DNA of 64,000 bases from Arthrobacter pascens (lineage in GTDB: Bacteria > Actinomycetota > Actinomycetes > Actinomycetales > Micrococcaceae), in NCBI RefSeq assembly GCF_030815585.1, contig NZ_JAUSWY010000001.1:1178001-1242000 (forward strand), read 5' to 3'. The notes below the pieces were generated by a model. The model was not told where the DNA came from, ran no database searches, and was given only the letters and a program-made list of their open reading frames with translations. Positions 9,013-18,646 of the stretch are shown here, piece by piece. The stretch's first letter is position 1, and every line of letters starts with the position of its first letter. The position numbers and the translations under genes are program-made.

Positions 9013-10208
9013 CGGGTCCTTACCTCGTTCTCTAGTTTGTCCAGTTCCTGTGACCATTGCACCAGCCTGGCTTCGTTCCGGGGATGCTCCTGGACAAGTT
9101 CCTTGATGTGGCTCACCGGCCGGGCAAGGTGCCGGGCTGCTGCTTCTGCGACGGCGTCAGCAGTGGCATCCGGGCCCAGCCGCAGCTCTTTCGCCAGCCT
9201 CAAGAGAGTGCCGGCCCGCAGGTTGTCCCGGGCACGGTCCACGGCGTGTGAATCGTGGTAGAGCCGCGCACGGCCCTCTGCTGTTTCCACTGCTTTGACC
9301 ACAACGGGCAGCGGTTCAAAGACCAGCGGGCCAAGGCGCCGTCCGCGCCAGACCATTGCCAGCAGCGCCACGAAGGCCAGCCAGGGGCCCACGAACGGCA
9401 CCCAATCCGGTGCAAGGTCATCGAGCGTCTGCGTCGAGTCGGCGGCGTTCACATCAGCGAGCCCAGGGAGGTACCAGACCAGGTCCTTGGAGCTGCCAAG
9501 CGTCCTGAGGGCCAGCGCGGCGTGTCCGTGCTCGGCCAGCCGCCCGTTGCTGAGAAGTGTGGTGCTGCCGAGAACAGTCAGCGCACCGTTGTCTGTGAAG
9601 GCGAGCAGCCCGGCGGCCGTTCCCGGCGGACGGTAGCAAAGCGTGCCGCCGTCGTACAGGAAGCCGGATTCTCCGGATACCGTTCCCGCGGATTCCGCAT
9701 CGTCATTCCCGCACCCCGGCTCCAGGGTGGGCGACGTCTCCGGTACCACGCCGGCCTGCCGGATTCCGCCATGCAGCCCCGCCAGGGTATGGAGCCGCGG
9801 GGTCACCACCACCAACCGTCCGGCCGCTGCCCTGAGCTGTTCCAGCTGGGATCCATCCAGGAATCCGTTCCGGTCATACAGCAGGAGCGTGGCACCCGGC
9901 CTGTCGGTCACGGCGGCCAATGCGGCGCCAAAGGAACCCACGTTGTCCACGGTTACGCCGTGGCGGCCCAGGATTTCGCTCACGGCCCTGGCCCCGCCAG
10001 GGCCGGCGTTGTGGACAGATAACGGCACGGTGTCACCCTTTGGAGCCAGCTGCCCGGAGATGACCACCGTGAGTGCGACGGCGAACACCGCGCCGATCAA
10101 TGTCCGGCCCCGATGCCGCCGCAGCCACGAAATGGCTTTGGCACGCGGTGGAACTTCTTCGGTGGGACCGGAGTCCGCCTTATGCCTGCTTTGCAGATCC
10201 TGGGTCAT
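9009..10208 (-). CDS. DUF4350 domain membrane protein
   Basis: A 399-residue protein: cytoplasmic basic N-terminus, one transmembrane helix (TLIGAVFAVALTVVISGQLA), an extracellular DUF4350 domain with NAGPGGARAVSEILGRHGVTV and TLLLYDRNGFLDGSQLEQLRA, a second helix near residue 285 (WVPFVGPWLAFVALLAMVW), and a cytoplasmic C-terminal helical tail. The domain resembles glutamine-amidotransferase-like folds without catalytic function. The gene overlaps both neighbours by four bases and belongs to the MoxR operon, where it may help anchor the chaperone complex in the membrane; that role is inferred. Confidence 0.82.
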   Translation of the reverse strand: MTQDLQSRHKADSGPTEEVPPRAKAISWLRRHRGRTLIGAVFAVALTVVISGQLAPKGDTVPLSVHNAGPGGARAVSEILGRHGVTVDNVGSFGAALAAVTDRPGATLLLYDRNGFLDGSQLEQLRAAAGRLVVVTPRLHTLAGLHGGIRQAGVVPETSPTLEPGCGNDDAESAGTVSGESGFLYDGGTLCYRPPGTAAGLLAFTDNGALTVLGSTTLLSNGRLAEHGHAALALRTLGSSKDLVWYLPGLADVNAADSTQTLDDLAPDWVPFVGPWLAFVALLAMVWRGRRLGPLVFEPLPVVVKAVETAEGRARLYHDSHAVDRARDNLRAGTLLRLAKELRLGPDATADAVAEAAARHLARPVSHIKELVQEHPRNEARLVQWSQELDKLENEVRTR

Positions 10209-10852
10209 CGGGGCACCGCCGGCTCGGCCGGAACAGCGGCGTTGGCCGGTTTCAGGGACTGCAGGGCGGCATCGAGTTCCAGCATGGCGGCGTAGTCATC
10301 CCGGCCAGCCGCCTCGTTGCCGTAGCGGATCCCGTCGAATGTCCTGGCTGCCCAGCCGAGCCGCCGGGCTTCGGGGCTGAAGGGGCTGGCCAATTCGCGC
10401 GCCACTTCATCTGCTGTCCTGCCCGGCCGCGCGTCCAGGACGTTCCTGTCCTCGGCGGTGCGAACCAGCGCACGGAAGCAGTCGACGACGGCGGCACTCC
10501 ACTCGCCCGCTGAGGCCGCCGCTGCGGCGCGCACACGGTAAGCCGATGCGCTCATGGTCGAGTCGACGTCGAACACGTCGCGATGCGGCGCCGACCTCGC
10601 GTTCAGGCGGGGACGGGCCAGCAGGATGGCGACCCCGATCACCACGGCGATGCCTACCCCGATCAGCGGAGCCCCGGCTGTGCCGTCCAGGCCGGGGGAG
10701 TTGCCCAGGGAGCGCAGCCAGTCCACCAGATCCTGCCATAGCCCGATCAGCCAGCCGGGGGCCGCTTCGCGGTACTCGGGCTTGGACAGTTCCTCCACGG
10801 CCCAGCGGCGGGCTTCGTCACTGCCGGGCATCACCGGAGGTTCAGCGGACAT
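10205..10852 (-). CDS. DUF4129 domain membrane protein
   Basis: A 215-residue protein with one transmembrane helix at about residues 55-75 (PLIGVGIAVVIGVAILLARP) and a C-terminal DUF4129 domain (AGEWSAAVVDCFRALVRTAEDRNVLDARPGRTADEVARELA). DUF4129 is commonly found as an extra or fused module next to MoxR and transglutaminase-like genes. The ATG at 10852 overlaps the upstream gene by 11 bases and the stop overlaps the DUF4350 start, so the genes are translationally coupled. Confidence 0.82.
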   Translation of the reverse strand: MSAEPPVMPGSDEARRWAVEELSKPEYREAAPGWLIGLWQDLVDWLRSLGNSPGLDGTAGAPLIGVGIAVVIGVAILLARPRLNARSAPHRDVFDVDSTMSASAYRVRAAAAASAGEWSAAVVDCFRALVRTAEDRNVLDARPGRTADEVARELASPFSPEARRLGWAARTFDGIRYGNEAAGRDDYAAMLELDAALQSLKPANAAVPAEPAVPR

Positions 10853-12104
10853 CCGGCCATGCCCCGTATGCCGGGGGTGCACCGTGTCCCGGTCCTTCTT
10901 TGTACACGGGTAGGCCGCGGCCCGGGACGCCCTCGGGGTCCGCGCCTGATTCCAGCAGCCGGAGAAGTGCCATGTCCAGGCCGTCCTTGCGCATCCTGAG
11001 GTCCAGGTAGAGCAGTGCCATGACGGACGTCTGGAAGGCGTAGCCCACCGCGCCCACGAGTGCGCTGATGATGGCTGTGGCAATGCCCAGTGCCACTGCT
11101 GCGGTGACTTCCTGTTCGGGGCCTCCATGGGGTAAGACCACACCGGTGAAGAAGGCGGAGAGCAGGCTGACTGGGATCATCACCACCTGGGAGATGACGC
11201 CCACCATGATCAACACCACGAGGGTGATTCCCAGGATGCGCCACCAGTTGCCGCGCGTGAGGTGCCACGACCTGCGCAGGCCGTCTACGGCCCCGAGCTC
11301 CTCGATGACCACCGCGGCCGGAGCAACCATGAGCTTGATGTAAATCCAGATCCACAGTGCAAAGAGAGCGATCCCCAAGGGGATGAGGACCAGGGCGCCG
11401 ATTCCGCCGGAGGTGCTGATCAACAGGACGGTCAGCGCCGCATACAGCAGCACGGCGAGCAGGCCGCCAACAACCAGCAGCCCGGCCAGGCGGACCAGCG
11501 CCCAGGCGCGGGAACGCGCTAGCTGCCACATCTGCCGGAAGCCGGTGGGTCGGTTGAGAACGGACCGCGCCACCGGCACCACCATTGCACCTTGGAGCAC
11601 GGTAGAAATGAACAGGGTCAACACGCTAAAAAGCAGGATGCCACCGGCAAAGCCCAGCCCCACCGAGACGAGCTCCTGCTGGTTGAGGCCCCCGGCCCAC
11701 GTTTCCAAGGATCCGGCGGAAGCGGCGGGAAGCACTGTGACGACGGCGGTCAGCACGGCGACAAGTGACTGCGCCAGCAGGGCGGCCCCCAGCATGGCTT
11801 TTGCGTTTCGCCTGATGGTCTGGAAGGAACCGTCCAGGATTTCGCCGAACATCAGCGGACGCAGCGGAATGATGCCGGGCTTGGGCGGGGCGACATACTG
11901 GGGCTGGCGGTAGGGCGGCGGACCGCCGTAAGGATTGTAGGGCGGTGTACCCCATGGCTGCTGTTGAGAACCGGGCGGCGGAGCTGGCGGCGGACCCCAC
12001 ACAGGCTGTCCGCCCCATCCCGCCTGTCCGGAGCCAGGCTGCGGCACCCATGGCGCGGGGCCGCCCTGTTGCGGCCACGGCATATTCGGATCCTGTTGTG
12101 ACAA
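10842..12104 (-). CDS. Polytopic membrane protein (glycerophosphodiester phosphodiesterase membrane-domain type)
   Basis: About 420 residues. The first 90 are Pro/Gln/Gly-rich and probably disordered and cytoplasmic. Then comes PLMFGEILDGSFQTIRRN, the entry motif of the membrane domain found at the N-terminus of some GDPD enzymes, and about six hydrophobic helices. No catalytic phosphodiesterase domain is present. The best start is TTG at 12104, preceded by GGGGGAAGG; an ATG at 12083 is the alternative. As first gene of the MoxR/DUF58 operon it probably sets the promoter region shared with mtrA. Function unknown. Confidence 0.75.
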   Translation of the reverse strand: MSQQDPNMPWPQQGGPAPWVPQPGSGQAGWGGQPVWGPPPAPPPGSQQQPWGTPPYNPYGGPPPYRQPQYVAPPKPGIIPLRPLMFGEILDGSFQTIRRNAKAMLGAALLAQSLVAVLTAVVTVLPAASAGSLETWAGGLNQQELVSVGLGFAGGILLFSVLTLFISTVLQGAMVVPVARSVLNRPTGFRQMWQLARSRAWALVRLAGLLVVGGLLAVLLYAALTVLLISTSGGIGALVLIPLGIALFALWIWIYIKLMVAPAAVVIEELGAVDGLRRSWHLTRGNWWRILGITLVVLIMVGVISQVVMIPVSLLSAFFTGVVLPHGGPEQEVTAAVALGIATAIISALVGAVGYAFQTSVMALLYLDLRMRKDGLDMALLRLLESGADPEGVPGRGLPVYKEGPGHGAPPAYGAWPDVR

Positions 12105-12319
12105 CCTGTTCCTTCCCCCGGGCGGGACCGTCCGCTTTCTGCGCCGCTTTCCCGCTGCGCCTTCCCTCCGGGACACGCCGCCGCAGCTCAGGCGGTGGGC
12201 ACCCGGCGGCAGCCGGCACGATCCCAGACTATAGTTCCGGCGTCGGGCGTCATAGCCCGGCGCCATGCCGTGGAGGCGTTCAACAGGACAAAGCCTGATC
12301 AATAAGGGAATATATAACT
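12105..12319. promoter_or_regulatory. Divergent promoter region of the MoxR operon and mtrA
   Basis: This 215-bp gap separates the leftward MoxR-type operon from the rightward mtrAB-lpqB operon, so both promoters should lie here. It is GC-rich in its left half and becomes A/T-rich (AATAAGGGAATATATAACT) just before the mtrA ATG, which suggests the mtrA ribosome-binding region. I found no -10/-35 pair good enough to name. Confidence 0.5.
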
Positions 12320-12994
12320 ATGAAGGCACGCATTCTGGTAGTTGACGATGACGAAGCGCTGGCCGAAATGATTGGAATTGTCCTCCGTAACGACGGCTTC
12401 GAGCCGGTCTTCTGCGCCGACGGCGGCCAGGCGCTTGATGTATTCCAATCATCCAAGCCGGACCTCGTGCTGCTTGACCTCATGCTTCCCGGTGTGGATG
12501 GCATTGAAGTCTGCCGGCAGATCCGTTCGGAATCAGACGTGCCCATCGTGATGCTCACCGCAAAGTCGGACACATCCGACGTCGTCCGCGGGCTGGAATC
12601 CGGCGCCGATGACTACGTGCCGAAGCCTTTCAAACCGGCCGAGCTTGTCGCCCGCGTCCGGGCCCGCCTGCGGCCGGGCGACCAGAAGGCTCCTGAAACG
12701 CTTCGGATTGCTGACATCACCATTGACGTCGCCGGCCACACTGTGAGCCGCGGCGATGAGCGCATCTCCTTGACTCCGCTTGAGTTCGACCTTCTCGTGG
12801 CACTGGCACGGAAGCCATGGCAGGTATTCACCCGGGAACTGCTTCTTGAACAGGTTTGGGGCTACCGCCATGCAGCGGACACCAGGCTGGTCAACGTCCA
12901 TGTCCAGCGCCTCCGGTCAAAGATCGAACGGGATCCGGAGGCTCCGGAAGTAGTAATGACGGTTCGTGGTGTCGGCTACAAAGCAGGTTCCTGA
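12320..12994 (+). CDS. mtrA: Two-component response regulator MtrA
   Basis: An OmpR/PhoB-type DNA-binding response regulator of 224 residues, partner of the MtrB kinase. The receiver domain shows the acidic pocket D9-D11, phosphoacceptor D53 (LVLLDLMLPG), T80 and K102 (PKPFKP). The winged-helix output domain follows from about residue 130 (ISLTPLEFDLLVALARKPWQVFTRELLLEQVWGY) and ends [13 protein letters not shown]. In actinobacteria MtrA controls cell-wall remodelling, division and osmotic responses. The gene heads the conserved mtrA-mtrB-lpqB set, which together with the order of neighbours makes the assignment firm. Confidence 0.95.
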   Translation: MKARILVVDDDEALAEMIGIVLRNDGFEPVFCADGGQALDVFQSSKPDLVLLDLMLPGVDGIEVCRQIRSESDVPIVMLTAKSDTSDVVRGLESGADDYVPKPFKPAELVARVRARLRPGDQKAPETLRIADITIDVAGHTVSRGDERISLTPLEFDLLVALARKPWQVFTRELLLEQVWGYRHAADTRLVNVHVQRLRSKIERDPEAPEVVMTVRGVGYKAGS

Positions 12995-14942
12995 CCCCTC
13001 AGGAGCAGACCGGGGCCGTACGCCGGAGGACGTCCCCACCGGGCAGCCGGAGGCTCGCCCGGAGCATCACAGCACCCCAGAGCATACGGATGCACTCGCG
13101 GCCGGGCTGACGCGGCTGCCGCTCCGCGCCCGCATCTGGAGGCGGCGGGCCCTGATCGTCGGCGTCAGGGTCGCCCGCCTCGTCAGCACCGGCCTCAGCC
13201 GGTTTTTCCCTGCCATTCGCTACCTTGCAAGGTCACTTCATCGGCGCTGGCGACGGTCGCTTCAGTTCCGAACGGTCCTCACCACGCTGCTGCTGTCCGT
13301 GACGTCGTTCGCGGTGGTCGGCGCCTATCTGTCCAACCAGATCGCCAACAACCTCTTCCAGGAGCGACTGACCCAGGCCGAGTCCGAGACCCGGTATAAC
13401 GTCAAGCAGGTCCAGGACACGTTCGACGGCGCCCAGGTCACCGACCAGTCCAGTGTCATCACCCTTGTCTACGACACCCTGACCGCAGTTGAGGGGCGTG
13501 GAGATGAGATCCAGCGTCGCTATGTATTTGAGGCCATGCCGCAGCAGACCAAGCCACGGAACCGCTGGGTTGAATCCAGGGCCTCCGATCAGCTGACGGT
13601 CAGCGTCATCCCGCCGGACCTTCGGAAAGCGGTGCAGCAGTCCGGGAAGGACCAGTACTGGGCGTCCACCGTGATTCCGGTAGGCACCGAGGACCGGCCG
13701 GGCATCGCGGTGGGCAACAAGGTGGACTTCAATGGGACCGTGTACGAGCTCTACTTGATCTACGACCTCAACACGGCTCAGCAGACGCTCGACGAAATCC
13801 AAAGCGTGCTGTGGGCCGGCGGCGCCGTCCTGGTGCTGATGATCGGCGCCATCGCCTGGTACGTCACGCGCAACGTGGTCAGCCCGGTCAGCCACGCTGC
13901 CCTGGTTTCGGAAAAGCTTGCCGCCGGCCAGCTGCAGGAACGCATGGTGGTTAAAGGTGAAGACGAAGTGGCCCGCCTCGGAGCTTCGTTCAACCACATG
14001 GCAGCCAGCCTCCAGGAGCAGATCACGCAGCTCGCCACGCTTTCCCAGATGCAGCAGCGCTTCGTCTCTGACGTTTCGCATGAGCTTCGGACGCCGCTGA
14101 CCACTGTGAGGATGGCCGCGGAAGTCCTGTACGACGCCCGCCACGATTTCGACCCCATCAACAAGCGCTCCGCGGAACTGCTGTACAACCAGGTGGAGCG
14201 GTTCCAGTCGCTCCTGTCGGACCTGCTGGAGATCTCCCGCTTTGATGCCGGTGTGGCCATGCTTGACGCCGAACCGGAGGACATCCTGCAGGTCATTGCC
14301 CACGTCATCGAAGGAGCGGCGCCGGTGGCCGCCGAGTACGGCTCGGAAATCACCCTCCGCGCCCCCGCCGAGGGCATCGTGGTGGAGATGGACGCCCGCC
14401 GGATCGACAGGATCCTGCGGAACCTGATCCTGAACGCAGTGGAGCACGGGGAGGGCAGACCTGTGAACATAACCGTCGCGGCCAACCAGACCGCCGTGGG
14501 GATTGCGGTCCGTGACCACGGCATCGGCATGACCCCGGCGGAGGCCGCCCGGGTCTTTGACAGGTTCTGGCGGGCCGATCCCGCCCGCGCGCGGACCACG
14601 GGCGGCAGCGGCCTGGGACTGTCCATTGCCATGGAGGACACCAAGCTCCACAATGGTTGGCTGCAGGCCTGGGGCAAGAAGGGCACCGGAGCTAACTTCC
14701 GGCTCACCGTGCCCCTGCGGCAGGGGGAAGAGATCGACAGGTCGCCGGTGCAACTCGAACCGGAGGACATACTCCTGCCGGAGGTGCAGGCGGGCAGGAA
14801 CATGCTGGTCATGGACCCCGGCCCCGCGCCTGTGCCACAGGCTCCGGAAAGTGTGCGGGTACCGGACGATGCACAGGGAGACGGCGACGCGGCGGCGGCA
14901 CCGCGGTCCGGCGTGACCGCGGTGCCGAAGGAGACGCCATGA
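12966..14942 (+). CDS. mtrB: Sensor histidine kinase MtrB
   Basis: Membrane kinase that phosphorylates MtrA. Layout: basic N-terminus, TM1 ([20 protein letters not shown]) near residue 105, an extracellular sensor of roughly 160 residues, TM2 ([20 protein letters not shown]), HAMP, HisKA with [16 protein letters not shown] (phosphorylated His about residue 372), and a HATPase with [29 protein letters not shown] and [10 protein letters not shown]. The C-terminal 60 residues are low complexity. GTG at 12966 (or 12969) is the only good in-frame start before TM1, giving a 29-base overlap with mtrA. The N-terminal extension of about 95 residues before TM1 is long for the family, so the true start is uncertain. 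Confidence 0.93.
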   Translation: MVSATKQVPDPSGADRGRTPEDVPTGQPEARPEHHSTPEHTDALAAGLTRLPLRARIWRRRALIVGVRVARLVSTGLSRFFPAIRYLARSLHRRWRRSLQFRTVLTTLLLSVTSFAVVGAYLSNQIANNLFQERLTQAESETRYNVKQVQDTFDGAQVTDQSSVITLVYDTLTAVEGRGDEIQRRYVFEAMPQQTKPRNRWVESRASDQLTVSVIPPDLRKAVQQSGKDQYWASTVIPVGTEDRPGIAVGNKVDFNGTVYELYLIYDLNTAQQTLDEIQSVLWAGGAVLVLMIGAIAWYVTRNVVSPVSHAALVSEKLAAGQLQERMVVKGEDEVARLGASFNHMAASLQEQITQLATLSQMQQRFVSDVSHELRTPLTTVRMAAEVLYDARHDFDPINKRSAELLYNQVERFQSLLSDLLEISRFDAGVAMLDAEPEDILQVIAHVIEGAAPVAAEYGSEITLRAPAEGIVVEMDARRIDRILRNLILNAVEHGEGRPVNITVAANQTAVGIAVRDHGIGMTPAEAARVFDRFWRADPARARTTGGSGLGLSIAMEDTKLHNGWLQAWGKKGTGANFRLTVPLRQGEEIDRSPVQLEPEDILLPEVQAGRNMLVMDPGPAPVPQAPESVRVPDDAQGDGDAAAAPRSGVTAVPKETP

Positions 14943-16657
14943 CAGGAAAGAACCTTGGGAAGCGGCACCATGCTGCCGTGTTGCTGATGATGCTTGTCCT
15001 CCTGCTGGCCTCGTGCGCCCGCATACCCACCGCTGGCCCGGTAGGGAAAAGCAGTGAGGGAAGCGCCGGAAACCTCACCGCCCCAGTGTTCCTTCCAGCC
15101 GCGCCCCAGGCCGGCGCTGCGCCGGAGACCATCATCGAGGATTTCTACCGGGCCGGGAGCGGCTATGAGGATGACTACGCGGTTGCCCGCGAATATCTCA
15201 CGCAGGCGTCCTCTGTGGCGTGGAAGCCGGACCAGCGCGCCTTGGTGTACCGCGAAGCACGGGTGGTCAGCACCGGCGTCGAAAATGTGTACAACTACGA
15301 ACTGGACGTTGCCTACACGGTTGACGCGGACGGCATCGCAACCCAGACGCCGGAGGGTACCAAGGAGAACATCCCGGCCACAGTCACCCAGGTTGACGGT
15401 GAATGGCGGATCTCCGCCATTCCGGACGGGACGGCTATCCCTGAGGAAACCTTCAAGGTGATTTACGGTGCCTATCCGATCTACTTTTACGATCCCAGCT
15501 TCACCTACGCCGTTCCGGACGTCCGCTGGTTCATTAAGAACAAGACGGTCAAGGCTATGACCAGTGCTCTGCTCGCCGGCCCGGCCCCGTACCTTCGGGG
15601 AGCAGTGGTGACCGCGTTTCCGTCCGGAATCAAACTGGCCCGTGAATCGGTGCCGGTGGTGTCAGGTGCTGCGCAGGTGGACCTCACAGCCAAGGAACTC
15701 ACCGAAGCATCCACCGAGGACCGGCTTCGGATGCAGACGCAGCTTGCACTTACCTTCCGCAGCCAGCCTGATGTGGTCAATGTCGAGCTACGGGCCAACC
15801 AGGACCTTGTGCGGGTGGAAGACAACGGCTCGGTGCTGCCCCCGGTCCAGGATAAGAGCGTACCTGCCCGCCAGATCGCTGTGAGCGGCAACGAGTTGGT
15901 GCGCTATGAAAACAACCGTGTTTCGCCGCTGCCGGATATGCAGACGGTCTCAGCGCTGGGACCACGCTTTCCGGCGGAGTCACCGGTGTCCCAGACGGTC
16001 GCATTCCTGAACGAAAGCCGCACCATGCTCTACAGCATGGTTCCGGGACAGCCGGCCAGGGCACTGACGACACGCAGCACCCTGACGCATCCGTCGTTCA
16101 GTCTCCAGGACTGGGTCTGGACTGCTGGCCCCGGGCCGACCGGCGGAACTGAAATCGTCGCGTACCGGCCCGCGGGCGTGGCCGAGGGCGCTGCCGTTCC
16201 GACTGTCACGCTTGCCCCTTCCTGGCTTGCCGGCAGGACCATCAAGGATCTGAGGGTGTCCCGGGAGGGAGTGCGCGCGCTGGTGATTTCGGAGCAAAAC
16301 GGCAAGACGCGGGTGCAGGTTGCCGGGATCATCCGGGCGGCGGACGGAACCCCCAGGGAGCTGACGCCACCCATAACACTTGAGACGGGCAGCGAGCCCG
16401 ACCAAGGTGTCTGGGTCACTGACACCACCGTGGCGGTCATGAAGGGCTCAGCGGCCGCGAACGTGACGCCGGAGCTGCTGTCCCTCACCTCCGGTCAGCC
16501 GCAGCAGCTGGCGCCGTGGCCCGGGCTGGTGGGACTCAGCGCCGGAAACGGAACCGAGGAGATCTACGCGCAATCCGCTGAGGGAATCTTCCAGCGGCTG
16601 GGCAACGGCTGGTCTCCCCAGCTCAAGGGGCCTATCGACCTATCCTTCCCGGGCTAG
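14939..16657 (+). CDS. lpqB: Lipoprotein LpqB (MtrAB-associated)
   Basis: 572-residue lipoprotein that in mycobacteria interacts with the extracellular domain of MtrB and modulates MtrA phosphorylation. The signal peptide ends in a lipobox (LLLASC, lipidated Cys 26). A GerMN-type domain follows the N-terminal third (about residues 190-290, [26 protein letters not shown] region) and the remainder has the beta-propeller-like LpqB C-terminal domain. The ATG overlaps the mtrB TGA (ATGA), confirming the operon. Confidence 0.93.
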   Translation: MTGKNLGKRHHAAVLLMMLVLLLASCARIPTAGPVGKSSEGSAGNLTAPVFLPAAPQAGAAPETIIEDFYRAGSGYEDDYAVAREYLTQASSVAWKPDQRALVYREARVVSTGVENVYNYELDVAYTVDADGIATQTPEGTKENIPATVTQVDGEWRISAIPDGTAIPEETFKVIYGAYPIYFYDPSFTYAVPDVRWFIKNKTVKAMTSALLAGPAPYLRGAVVTAFPSGIKLARESVPVVSGAAQVDLTAKELTEASTEDRLRMQTQLALTFRSQPDVVNVELRANQDLVRVEDNGSVLPPVQDKSVPARQIAVSGNELVRYENNRVSPLPDMQTVSALGPRFPAESPVSQTVAFLNESRTMLYSMVPGQPARALTTRSTLTHPSFSLQDWVWTAGPGPTGGTEIVAYRPAGVAEGAAVPTVTLAPSWLAGRTIKDLRVSREGVRALVISEQNGKTRVQVAGIIRAADGTPRELTPPITLETGSEPDQGVWVTDTTVAVMKGSAAANVTPELLSLTSGQPQQLAPWPGLVGLSAGNGTEEIYAQSAEGIFQRLGNGWSPQLKGPIDLSFPG

Positions 16658-16944
16658 GACACTGACGCGCTCTCCCGGCCGCCCAACTGAGTCGCAGAGG
16701 TGTCGTTTCGAGCCCTCAAAACAACCCTGGTGCTGCCTGGTTGCCGCTGTTGTCCACATAGGCCACCCGGAGGCTTCCCTCCTGCTCGCCGCGAGGCGAG
16801 TATCGGGATGTGACTGCTGGCGAGTTCCCCCACCGACCGGGCAGGGGCCTACCTCCTGCGGATCCGGACCTCCTGCCGGTCCCGCAAAGATCGGCGAAGC
16901 ACCGGGGAGAGCATGAACGGCGGCTCCTGCGGGCCGTTGACCAG

Positions 16945-17745
16945 ATGGGCGCGGCAGCGTTGGAGCTGCTGGCGCTAGCCCTGCCTGTGGACTGCGTCTG
17001 CTGTGGTGCCGAGGACCTTGCTCTCTGCGTGGCATGTGAACGCCAGGTCAGGATACTGACCAGCAGACCCTTCAGGGCGGAGGCGCAGGCCCCGGCACTG
17101 ATGGACGTCGACGGCGGCATTATTCTCCCTGTAGTGGCCGCGGGTGTGTACCGCGAAGAATTGGCGCAGGCGCTTCTTTCCTTCAAGAGCCACGGCCAGC
17201 ACCAGCTCGGGGCGATCCTGGCGAAGGGGCTGGGGGGTGCTGTTGCAGCAGCAGTCGACGGCATGGACGCCGTGTGCCTGGTCCCGGTTCCCAGTAGCGC
17301 CGGGGCATTCGTGAAACGGGGATTCAGTCCCGTGCATCTGCTTCTTGGCTCCCTGGGACATGGAAGCATCCTGGTCGGCACGCCGGTGCTGGACGTGCTT
17401 CGGAAGTCCCGGCGCCGCGCCGCCCTGTATCAACTTCCAGGCGGCCAGAAAGGCCTTGGCCGCGGCGCCAGGGCGAAGCGGGTCCGGGGATCCATGTGCG
17501 TCCCAGGATGGAAACGGCGGAGCGTGTCTGGCCGCCGGTGTGTCATCGTGGACGACGTCCTGACCACAGGGGCAACGCTCTCAGAAGCAGCCCGGGCACT
17601 GCACCTGGCCGGAGCCCTCGTGGCAGGCGCCGTGGTCCTGGCAGCGACACGCCCGCCCGATTCCGGCAGCGCCAGCACCGCATCCGCGGGTGCTGGCCGA
17701 AAGCCCGATGACTTAGAAAAAAATAAACGAATAAAGGATGAATAA
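16945..17745 (+). CDS. ComF family phosphoribosyltransferase-like protein
   Basis: Probably a ComF/GntX-type protein of 266 residues. It has a cysteine cluster near the N-terminus (CVCCGAEDLALCVACE), a middle LVPVPSSAGAFVKRGFSPVH typical of ComF, and a C-terminal PRPP-binding loop CVIVDDVLTTGATLSEAARAL. ComF is required for DNA uptake in some naturally competent species; in others its function is unclear. No other competence genes are in this window. The ATG at 16945 puts the cysteine cluster where the family has it; a GTG at 16810 in the same frame would add 45 residues of no known resemblance. The gene sits between lpqB and hpf, as in mycobacteria. Confidence 0.85.
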   Translation: MGAAALELLALALPVDCVCCGAEDLALCVACERQVRILTSRPFRAEAQAPALMDVDGGIILPVVAAGVYREELAQALLSFKSHGQHQLGAILAKGLGGAVAAAVDGMDAVCLVPVPSSAGAFVKRGFSPVHLLLGSLGHGSILVGTPVLDVLRKSRRRAALYQLPGGQKGLGRGARAKRVRGSMCVPGWKRRSVSGRRCVIVDDVLTTGATLSEAARALHLAGALVAGAVVLAATRPPDSGSASTASAGAGRKPDDLEKNKRIKDE

Positions 17746-17888
17746 CGGGTGGCTATGAACTAACGTCGGTTGTGGGTACCAAGAACAGATGTACCTGTCG
17801 ATGGCGGCTCGGAAAGGGGCTCGACTGTCAATCAGATCGGCTCTAGGAAGTGCCGCCGTCGTGTCACCGAAGTCATTTGGAGGGCACC

Positions 17889-18614
17889 ATGGAGTTTATG
17901 ATCAGCGGACGAAATCTGACGGTCTCAGACCGCTTCCGCGAATATGCCGGTGAGAAGATCTCGAAGATCGAATCACTTGGCGACAAGGTCCAGCGGGTGG
18001 ACGCGAAGGTGTCCAAGGAAACGAACGCCCGGCAGACCGGCGACCAGCTCACCGTCGAAGTGACTGTCCTGGGCCGTGGACCCGTGATTCGTGCCGAAGC
18101 CAGCGCCGCAGACAAATTCGCTGCCTTTGATCTCGCCTACAACAAGCTGCTTGAGCGGCTTCGCCGTGCGAAGGACCGCAAGAAGGTCCACCACGGCCGC
18201 CACACTCCCAAGGCAGTCCGCGAAGCCACAGCGGCCCTGGAACCCGCCAGTGCCCATGAACCTATATATGCCGAAGCGAGCCACCGGAACGAGCCCGTGG
18301 CCGCGCCTGCCGAGAAGTCGCCCTACGATCTTGAGAATGACATTCCGGCAGGGGATTCGCCGGTGCTGATCCGGCGCAAGGTCTTTCCCGCCGCGTCCCT
18401 CTCGCTAGACGATGCCGTGGACAACATGGAGCTGGTGGGCCACGACTTCTACCTCTTTGTCGACAAAGCCACCAATACGCCGTCCGTTGTGTACCGCCGC
18501 CGCGGCTGGACTTATGGGGTTATCACCCTGGACCACGAATGCGAACCCGGGGATACCGTGGTTGAAGAGAAGATTATTGCTTACCGCTCCGACGATGAGG
18601 CTGCCAGGATCTAG
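17889..18614 (+). CDS. hpf: Ribosome hibernation promoting factor, long form
   Basis: A 241-residue long-form HPF. The N-terminal S30AE domain (MEFMISGRNLTVSDRFREYAGEKISK to about residue 100) binds the 30S decoding region. The C-terminal dimerisation domain (PVLIRRKVFPAASLSLDDAVDNMELVGHDFYLFVD) joins two ribosomes into inactive 100S particles in stationary phase. The ATG at 17889 follows GGAGGGCACC. It is 143 bases after the ComF gene, so it probably has its own promoter, as expected for a stress-induced gene. Confidence 0.93.
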   Translation: MEFMISGRNLTVSDRFREYAGEKISKIESLGDKVQRVDAKVSKETNARQTGDQLTVEVTVLGRGPVIRAEASAADKFAAFDLAYNKLLERLRRAKDRKKVHHGRHTPKAVREATAALEPASAHEPIYAEASHRNEPVAAPAEKSPYDLENDIPAGDSPVLIRRKVFPAASLSLDDAVDNMELVGHDFYLFVDKATNTPSVVYRRRGWTYGVITLDHECEPGDTVVEEKIIAYRSDDEAARI

Positions 18615-18646
18615 GATGGTGCACACCATCCATCGAAAGGACTGAC

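Noticed and set aside
7579..9261. A 560-residue open frame on the plus strand across the MoxR and DUF58 genes
   Set aside because: It is antisense to two well-identified genes, rich in Arg/Pro/Ser and without a recognisable motif.
13233..14753. A 506-residue open frame antisense to mtrB
   Set aside because: Complement shadow of a confirmed kinase gene; no family resemblance and no start signal.
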